NCBI GenBank assembly: GCA_015183035.1
Contig: JACZZP010000017.1
Location: 558,001-622,000 of the forward strand
Direction: 5' to 3'
DNA: 64,000 bases
Source: Meloidogyne chitwoodi
Taxonomy: Eukaryota > Nematoda > Chromadorea > Rhabditida > Meloidogynidae
The notes under the pieces were generated by a model, which was not told the DNA's origin, did not search any database, and worked only from the letters and a program-made list of their open reading frames with translations. Position numbers and translations under genes: made by a program. Below are positions 57,003-64,000 of the stretch, piece after piece. Numbering within the stretch: position 1 is the stretch's first letter; each line of letters starts with the position of its first letter.

Positions 57003-57324
57003 ATTTTAAATTCTGAATGGAAAAAAAGAATATTTAATAAACGAAAAACTGATTAAAAATTCTTTAAAAACATTTACGAGCGTCGCCGTTTTGACGTGAG
57101 ACACTTGGACACAAGAGTCTTTATTGTGCAAAATATTGCGAGTCTTTTTATTCAAATATTTACATCAAACAACAAGAAAATTTATGAGTTAAGACCGAGT
57201 ATATAATAAATACATACAAATTATTATAATGTGACTTGTTATACAGAATATATTGTGAATATAAACAAAAATAATCTAATAGATTAAAGGAGTTTTTTGT
57301 TATTTTATTAGTTTTTATATTTAT

Positions 57325-58606
57325 TCATCCGAAGCATGTTCGACTTGTCTTAACTCCATCCAAAGCACGGTCCACGAATGAGCACTGATGATCACATAAT
57401 AGGCGATAATGTCGACAATAATTTGCTGCCATATCGCATATCATATTTCTGAAAAAGGTGAGATTTATTATACAAAAATTATAAAAAAAGTTTCAAATAA
57501 TTACCTTCCAAGTTGATCCATAGAATGTAACCAATCTGCCACTCGCCAAACAAATCCAGCAGTTGAGGCAAGGAAAAAATGCAGAGGTGGCCAAATCCAT
57601 CCTGTCAAAGCAGCAATTATTGAAGCAAGCATTGGCTGTAAAAGTCCCAAACAAATATAGAAAGCAATAGCTGCTAGAGGATAGGCCAACATCTAATAAA
57701 AGTTTTAAAAATTAAAATAAATTAAAGAAAAACCTCATGTTCTGCAGCAAAATTTCCAAGCCTAATCAACAAAGCTGTCAATTTGACCAACGCATCCCAG
57801 ATATGTGAACAACAGTCTAAAGCATCATCAGTGCTCTGAAGTGAACTAAAAAATGAAAAAAATAGATTCAGATTCAAATTAAAACTTACAGAGAGAATGA
57901 CACATAAGAAGAATTTGTATCTGATTCAAGTCCATCAGAATTCCCGCAGACCAATTCTGGATTAGATATAACTCCATTTCTGTTTATACTAGTAGGATGT
58001 ACTCGCTTCATCAATGCGATTTGAACTTCGCGTTTGATGCAACTTATATCATGCGAGGACTCACTATATTGAATAGCGGAACTAGTAGATGATTGAATAG
58101 ATTGAGTTGAAGCACTACAGCATGAAGTTTGTTGTTTATTGTTAGCACTTTGTTGTTCTAATTCTTTTTGTTCTTGTCCATGGTTGTCACAATTTCCTTC
58201 AGAGATATCCCTAAAAATGAGAAATTGAAATATTTATAGACTAAATCTGGAGATTCTTAGTCATTGAAATAAGCTAAGATAGACAGAAAAAAGCAGTCAA
58301 GATTTTAAGTCTTGTTAAAACCCACAATCTGCGATGCTCCTTTTCGCCCAGAGAATGAGTACTTGGTTGCACACAAATTGTACATCTTTCGTGTCCACCG
58401 AATAGATCGTCTGGCAATGGGCATGGTACGTCGTCAATACGCTCTCTTGCATGTCTAAAAATTAAAAAAACTGATAAAAAAGATAACAAAAAATCAACCT
58501 CTTTTGTTTGTGTACAAGAACTGATTGTCGTCTACGTGGAGCTTTATTTTTCTTCTGAACAAATTCACTGCGTGATTTGCGCAAATCTTTTGGCACTGAT
58601 GACATA
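57325..58606 (-). CDS. Unrecognised membrane protein
   Basis: The exons are 58606-58498 (MSSVPKDLRKSRSEFVQKKN, basic), about 58454-58320 (VPCPLPDDLFGGHERCTICV), about 58212-57893 (Ser/Gln-rich linker), about 57845-57734 (DALDCCSHIWDALVKLTALL), about 57693-57504 and about 57449-57325. The fifth exon has two hydrophobic stretches (YPLAAIAFYICLGLLQPMLA and IAALTGWIWPPLHFFLASTA), which make this an integral membrane protein with a long polar N terminus. I do not recognise the family. The last exon is uncertain: phase from the preceding donor gives a polar Cys-rich tail ending at 57325. Another frame over the same bases gives a hydrophobic helix (IIVDIIAYYVIISAHSWTVL) ending at 57321, but it needs a TGA read through. 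Confidence 0.65.
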
Positions 58607-59656
58607 TTTTTGTTGTTGTTTTATTTCGATGTTGCCCTGTTGGAAGAATCTGAACAATTAGCAACAAAGAACTGAACAACAATAGAATTAGGTGAAGCAC
58701 TTACAAACAACTGGCAGTGGTGTTAAAGCTTATTAAATTAGGTGACTTTTATATAAAACTTTAGCTGAAGAAACTATTTAAAATTTTACATTTTAAGCCT
58801 TACCAAAAGGAAAAGCCATTCCAAAATTTATCCCAATCGCCACTTTTGCAAGGGCAGTAAGCAAAGTACCTTAAGATTGGGTAATTAAACCAACTTCTTC
58901 AGCAATAAGTTGAGACATAAGAAAATAAAACAAATAAATTTTTGGCGAGAAGTAAAAGAACATTTCATAACCGCAATGCGAAAGACTCTAACAGTCAACA
59001 CATTCTCTTTTTCTTTCTCGTGTCTCTATTCTTTGTAGATAAGCTTTGTAAATTTTGTTTAATTGCTTATTTAAGTACATTTTAGACTAAAAATTTTAAG
59101 TCAAAAAGTAAAAAAAAATTTTAATTGGACTAGATTTTTCATTGGTTATGTTAAAGTAGATTGGACTCGTAAACTAAACAAGTGTCCATTTGTAAATAGA
59201 ATGATGCTGTTTAAATAAATTTTATCAAATCTTTACCAAATACATTTTATTGCAAAAACTAACATAAATAAAAAATTAAAACAACTTTATTGTCGACTTC
59301 ATATTATAAAAAAAGTAAACAATTTTTATGCTTCACCATAGTAAAGCAATTCCAAAATTTATTCCACAAAAGGATTTAAAAATTAAATACCTTTTACTGG
59401 GTAATTAAACCAACAATTAAACAAATTCAAATTATTTCTTTTAAAGAAATAAATAAATTTTAGGCGAGAAGTAAATTTTTGTTGTAAATGTTTCTCTCAT
59501 TTCTCTAACCGAATAAATTTACTGTCGCAATAGAAAAATGTCCATGTGAAGGAAATTAACGAAATGTATAAACTAAATAAATTATCAAAATGTCCATAAG
59601 GGCAAATTATTTAAAATTGTCAAAAGTTTTTTTAAAACGATTGGAAAAAATTAAAT
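58607..59656. other. Intergenic region with a diverged direct duplication
   Basis: The stretches 58799-58975 and 59330-59490 share ordered words (CCATTCCAAAATTTATCCCA against CAATTCCAAAATTTATTCCA; TGGGTAATTAAACCAAC; TTTTGGCGAGAAGTAAA against TTTTAGGCGAGAAGTAAA). They look like an old tandem copy of about 160 bp. Neither copy holds an open frame that I can support; they may be remnants of exons of a lost gene or promoter modules. Confidence 0.5.
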
Positions 59657-60191
59657 TTAAAAAAATTTAAATATTTTATGTTTAGTTCCATTATTAATAA
59701 TAAATGGTAATATTTTAGTAATATTTCTTTTCTTTCTTTTTCTTCTAAAGCCAATAAGTCCAGAGAACGGCGGACAACATGGGCTAATTATTGGCATTGG
59801 AGCAGCTGCGTAAAGTCCAGTTGCATAGTCTGTGATGTTTTTTATTATTAAAAATTTATTTTTTTTCGAGGGACTGTTTGTCCACTTTATCTTATTCTAG
59901 TGACCATTTTTTAAATTTACTTGTAGAGAATGGATAAGCGCCAAGAACAGGAGCTGGATAAGCTGGAAATCCTCCTCCAAATCCACCAAAATTCCAATCA
60001 CCAATACCACCAAATAAACCTCCTCCACCACCTCCCCAGCCACAACCAAAACTGCTTCCAAAACCTCCTCCCCAAGGACCACCACCACAACCACCAATTC
60101 CACCTCCAAAACAGGCAGAAGATTCAGGAAAAGAATGTAATAAAGATAAAGAACAAAACATTGGAAATAATAAAAATAATTTTAAATTCAT
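59657..60191 (-). CDS. Glycine-rich secreted peptide
   Basis: Exon 1 starts at 60191 with MNLKLFLLFPMFCSLSLLHS, a clear signal peptide, and continues into a Gly-rich segment with Trp, Phe and a few Cys (GGGPWGGGFGSSFGCGWGGG; GDWNFGGFGGGFPAYPAP). The second exon (about 59833-59657) reads YATGLYAAAPMPIISPCCPP and ends with a basic tail (GFRRKRKKRNITK). Gly/aromatic-rich secreted peptides in nematodes are cuticle-associated or antimicrobial-like (compare GRSP/CNC-type peptides). The family here is unassigned. The plus-strand frame over exon 1 (Gln/His-rich) is its shadow. Confidence 0.75.
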
Positions 60192-60622
60192 TTTTTATGT
60201 AAAAGATTTTGTAGATCTGTTACAATTTTAAAGAATAAATAAAATATTTGAAGAAAAAAATGCACAGTGGCCAATATAAAATTTTTTTTAATAAAATCTA
60301 GTTTTTCCCGAATTGGTCAATATTTATCCTTTCTTTTATTTTCCTTTTTTACAATTCTAAAAGAATTTTTCTTTAAAAAATAAACAAATATTTTTGAGAG
60401 TTTTTAGGTAACACATTTAGGTAAATTACCTCTTTTTATTTTTCTACTTAAAAATTGCAGAACGAAAACCCCCAAGTGTTTAATAAATTAAAAATTAATT
60501 TTAAATTTTTTTGATTATTTTTAATAATATTTATTATACAAATTTACTAGTACAATTTATTTAACAATTTATTTTCATTTATTTTTTATACTTTTCATTT
60601 TATCCATTATTTTCTTCTTGTC
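60192..60622. other. Intergenic region
   Basis: The upstream flank of the Gly-rich peptide gene and the 3' flank of the Bax-inhibitor-like gene. It is AT-rich with nothing else I can support. Confidence 0.45.
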
Positions 60623-61766
60623 TCAGAGGAACGAAGAATTCTCTCTATTTCCAAACAACATTAGAAGAGAAGTTTGAATTAAAATATATTTGCACACACA
60701 ACAGAACAAATCGAAATACAAATTCTAAAAAATAAAAAAATTAAATTATTCTTACAAAACTACTTACCACCAAATGGTCGTTCATGCAATGATTGATATA
60801 ATATTGAAGGAATAACATAGTTCCAGACAAATCAAGTAATAATGCAAATAAATAGACAAATTTAATCCCTTCGTGGTAAATCATACTTCCAATCAAAATA
60901 TTCATAATCAAGCCGATTCCGAGTGAAATGGCCAGAAACACAGGACGTGGAGTAGTTGTACGAGTTGAGAATGAATAAGACACAATAGCAATTGAGGCTG
61001 GTATTATGAAAGGCAACGGCTGAAAAAAAAATAAAATTTTTGGGAAATATTGGTAAAATAAATTTTAATAAAATTCAAAGTCATAACTTTAAAGCGTCCT
61101 ATCACCAAAATAAAATTAAAAAAATATACCAAATGAAGGTACAAATCAGGGAACAAATGTCCCATCATAATTCCCTCTGCAATAGCATAATAGAGCAAAA
61201 CAAAACGATTTTCCATATCAATGCTTGTCTTAATTCTTCCACAAGTAACAATTGGTCCCAAAAATGCCAAGAGTGCAACTTGTCCATAAGTGCCAAACAT
61301 ACTGATGAAAGGCCGTATAAGCCCAGAAAAGCATTGGAATGAAATCCAGTAAGCAAACATAACAAATGTCAGCCAAGCAAAGCTCTGCACAAGAAACAAA
61401 TCTGCCACACAGATGCTCGTCTTGAAAGAAAAAAGATTTGAATTTACAGGGACGAGATTGAATAAAGCATAGGGAATTTATAATTAAATTAATACCATAT
61501 CCTTAATTGGTTGAACAATACCCAATGACAAACGCATTTCTGGATTACTCTCCGCAGTCCTAATCATTGCACTATTTTCGAACACAAACTGTTTGAACTG
61601 TTGCGAACGGGCATGAAGTTTGTTTCTCGTTTGCGTGTATAGTCCCTTAAAAGAAAAAAATATTTTTTTTAATATGAAGAAAAATTGATAAAAAACTAAC
61701 CAAAAATTCATTATGATATTGAGACAAGATTTGACCAAGTGGAATAGATTCAACTTCAGAACTCAT
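60623..61766 (-). CDS. Bax inhibitor-1-like membrane protein (TMBIM6-type)
   Basis: Five exons run from ATG at 61766 (MSSEVESIPLGQILSQYHNE) to a stop at 60623-60625. A polar N terminus of about 65 residues is followed by six or seven hydrophobic helices: VQSFAWLTFVMFAYWISFQC, FGTYGQVALLAFLGPIVTCG, RFVLLYYAIAEGIMMGHLFP, LPFIIPASIAIVSYSFSTRT, RPVFLAISLGIGLIMNILIG, FVYLFALLLDLSGTMLFLQY, and a last exon NLYFDLFCCVCKYILIQTSL near 60705-60625. The order (R-LL-x-A-EG---G, then A-I----FS, R--FL-I--G, a D in the sixth helix near Q-Y, then a D-F/L-containing final helix) matches the BI-1 fold, ER proteins that modulate calcium leak and cell death. Similarity is moderate and I have not aligned it. The final exon is needed to supply the last helix. 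Confidence 0.65.
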
Positions 61767-62156
61767 TTTGAATAATATTATGATGAGATTATGAACGTTA
61801 TATGAGATTATAAAAATTGAATATAGGGATTCTAAAAGTTTAAATAAATAAAATCTTTTTATAGTAATGAATGAAAAACGAAAATCTTTAAAAAAAATTA
61901 AGGGATAGAATTAAAAATTTTCATTCAAACTAAAAATTACAAAAAGCCAAAAATTCATTCATAAAATACAGTAATATTTAAATAGGTAGGGGACGATTCA
62001 GTGTAGCCGTTTCAGTCCTATTGGATATTTTTTAGATGATTTTTTTAAATTACTTAGAAGGTGAGAGCAGATTTCTCATTAATATTTTATTGTTTTAAAC
62101 CAAAATAGTTAAAATGTTTCAAATAAGTTAAAATAAATATATGATTGAGGTAAAAT
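61767..62156. other. Intergenic region
   Basis: About 390 bp of AT-rich DNA between the BI-1-like and SET-domain genes, both on the minus strand. No repeat or RNA gene is visible. Confidence 0.45.
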
Positions 62157-63365
62157 TTATTTAACATTTTCTTTCAAACGCATAATTATAGAATGGTTTC
62201 TCTCAATTTTACGTTTCATTTCATTCATGGCATCATTTTCATTCATTTGTGGTTTTCCTGGTGCTGGATTAATGCAAAATACCCAATCACAACAACAAAA
62301 AAATGTTTGATTTTGTTTTTTAGATTCTTCAATTTTGCCTTTCCACCATCCTGGGCCATAATCAATTGTTAATTCATCTCCTGGGATTATATCACGGCTG
62401 ATAAAAAACAAATTAAAAAATATTAAATTAAAAAATAAAAAAAAACCTTGCAAAAAATCCCAAAGAAATACGAGATTTATCTCTATGATGACTGTAATAG
62501 CGGAAAGGATGTAAATTTTCAAAACAAGAATGATTAAGAAAGCGTGTTATATTCCCATAGACATGAGGATCGACAACTTAAAAATTTTTCAAAAAGAAAA
62601 TCTATAAAATAAAAAAATAATAATTACAAATATTGGCAGATTTATTAATATCAAGAAGTGGCAAATCATAAGCATAATCGAGAGGTCTGTGTGTCATACT
62701 ATTATGATGTACTATTTCACCAACAAACTCTGCTATGAATGTTCCTAAAAAATTACTTTTAAAAATTTAATTTCGTATAAAAAATAAACCTGCTTCAATT
62801 GACTGCCTAGAACGAACAGCCCAACCAGCTAAAGGTGTTTTAAAAAGTTCAACCTCCAAATTAAACTTTTCTGGAGTTAAACGCCAATGACAATTTCCTT
62901 TGCAGCCAGAGCAAGTATTCTTATCACATTCGTAAATAATATGCTCGTAAAAGTCGGGAAACCCTTTAGTGAGATCAATTCTATGGTCCTAAAAATAATA
63001 AAAAAATTCAAATAAGGGGAAAATAATTTTGGTTTTTTAAAATTATAAAAAATTAAACATAACTCAATCCTTGCTGTACTTTTATCGATGCACACACATC
63101 TTCCAGGGATACAAATATCTATACAAGTACATCCATTCTTAAATTAAAAAATTAAATTCTTATATAAAAAATGAAAAAAAAAACCAAATGTTTTTGTACA
63201 AAATCCTCTCTTTCAACATTTTCTGCGACATAAAGAAATTTTTCTTTAAAATCTTTGTTGTCAACGACATTCACAACGGGAATCTTACACGCTAAAAAAT
63301 AATTTTATAAAAATTAAAAAACAGAAAACCTGCACTTCCATTTGATAGGTCATCCTTTACAACTA
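62157..63365 (-). CDS. Pre-SET/SET histone lysine methyltransferase (SUV39/G9a-type), 5' end unresolved
   Basis: In this family the enzyme transfers methyl groups from S-adenosylmethionine to histone H3 lysine 9. Reading leftwards, the pre-SET region has CKIPVVNVVDNKDFKEKFLY, NGCTCIDICIPGRCVCIDKS and CDKNTCSGCKGNCHWRL (zinc-binding cysteines). The SET domain is continuous: FKTPLAGWAVRSRQSIEAGT, FIAEFVGEIVHHN, YDLPLLDINKSANI, GNITRFLNHSC (the catalytic NHSC), then RISLGFFA, DELTIDYGPGWW. A post-SET-like CCCDWVFC at about residue 40 before the stop completes the cofactor site. The SET domain is not split by a long insert, which argues against a SETDB1-type enzyme. The first exon I trust starts near 63365 (VKDDLSNGSA); upstream exons exist or are short, and I could not place an ATG. 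Confidence 0.85.
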
Positions 63366-63749
63366 TAAAATGTGTTTTAATTTAAAGATAAATTAAAAAA
63401 AACTAACGCATTAAAACAACAGGCTATTTTTCTTAAATCTGGAAGGTAAAATTCAAGAAAAAAATATTTAAAAAATTTTATAAAAACAAAATCGAATGAT
63501 ATACAAATATTACGACATTTGTTCATTAAAAGAAACAAAAAATTTTGCAGGTTTAATAAAAAAAGTAAAAACAAAGCTTTAAAAAAGCAACATTACTAAT
63601 TAACAAGGATAGGCAACTTCATATCTTTAAGCTCTTTTCCCTTCATATTTAATCTTTTATTTCCCGATATTGCCCATCTTTGCTAAAGACTGGTATCTGA
63701 ATGTATGCGAAGTTAATTTGTACAATCTATAGATGAATTGATACAATTT
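63366..63749. other. Region holding the unplaced 5' end of the SET gene
   Basis: A minus-strand patch at about 63412-63450 (LPDLRKIACCFNA) lies between acceptor-like and donor-like sites and may be a first-part exon of the SET gene, but its phase does not fit the next exon as I read it. The rest is AT-rich. Confidence 0.4.
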
Positions 63750-64000
63750 TTATTTCTTTCTATCATTTCTTCGTTTACGACTCGAGCCATCATCATCTGA
63801 ATCTACAAACAAAATATCAGGTGTTTTTGTGACAGAATGCTTTATCGAACTGTTGTTGATATTATTGTCGTTTGAAATGTTTGGACTTTGTTGATTATGA
63901 TATTGTTCTAGCTATAAAATAATTAAATATTAAAATTTTAGATATGATTGAAAAGTTTAGTAAATCTGCAGCTACCAAAACTTCGTTAATATAAAATAAC
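63750..64000 (-). CDS. 3' end of a minus-strand gene (partial)
   Basis: The last exon (about 63912-63750) reads LEQYHNQQSPNISNDNNINN and then a phospho-site-like acidic and basic tail (TKTPDILFVDSDDDGSSRKR, RNDRKK) with the stop at 63750-63752. The acceptor TTTTATAG precedes it. An upstream exon may contain YINEVL near 63990-63975. The gene continues beyond the window. A Ser/Asp/Arg/Lys tail suggests a nuclear protein, but no family can be named. Confidence 0.5.

Overview
The window reads as a piece of a small, very AT-rich nematode genome. Introns are mostly 40-60 nt, exons are short, and most genes are recognisable metazoan orthologues with nematode-style architecture (FMRFamide-type receptor, OSTA-like transporter, stip-1-type G-patch protein, F-box expansion). 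A tylenchid plant parasite such as Meloidogyne is my best guess; that is inference, since nothing in the sequence names the species.

Layout. 1-2.2 kb: non-coding DNA and a pogo-like transposon remnant. 2.3-5.7 kb (-): CNT/SLC28 nucleoside transporter. 5.7-7.7 kb: AT-rich spacer with a TIR element built of a short repeated motif. 7.7-12.8 kb (+): a small coiled-coil protein, then the spliceosome-disassembly factor TFIP11/STIP-1. 12.8-16.2 kb: empty AT-rich DNA. 16.2-23.3 kb (+): receptor tyrosine phosphatase with Ig/FN3 ectodomain, active-looking D1 and dead D2. 24.0-26.3 kb (+): unrecognised coiled-coil protein. 26.3-32.7 kb: dense repeat block holding a foldback element, a 1.4-kb palindrome made of Lon-protease P-domain pieces, a nested TIR element with tandem arrays, a 1-kb 33-bp minisatellite inside another TIR element, and two Merlin-type elements. 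32.8-38.0 kb: two related F-box genes, the first with a 2-kb intron full of MITEs, the second (-) with an apparent frameshift. 38.1-39.5 kb (-): secreted or membrane-anchored Cys-containing protein. 40.1-43.2 kb (-): D-2-hydroxyglutarate dehydrogenase and ATP synthase delta. 43.7-45.2 kb (+): beta-tubulin carrying Ala198 and Tyr200. 46.6-50.1 kb (+): BED-finger protein with a hAT-transposase-like C terminus. 50.6-52.5 kb (+): rhodopsin-class GPCR. 53.0-54.7 kb (+): orphan Cys-containing protein. 55.5-57.0 kb (-): OST-alpha-like transporter. 57.3-58.6 kb (-): unrecognised membrane protein. 59.7-60.2 kb (-): Gly-rich secreted peptide. 60.6-61.8 kb (-): Bax-inhibitor-1-like protein. 62.2-63.4 kb (-): pre-SET/SET histone methyltransferase. 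At the right edge: the 3' end of one more minus-strand gene.

The genes do not form one pathway. Most are housekeeping or signalling genes. The unusual content is the repeat biology: at least nine tRNA-like repeats, most inside introns, several foldback elements with intact 8-bp target duplications and shared GGYACTT ends, and the large Lon-derived palindrome, whose transcript would fold into a long double-stranded RNA.
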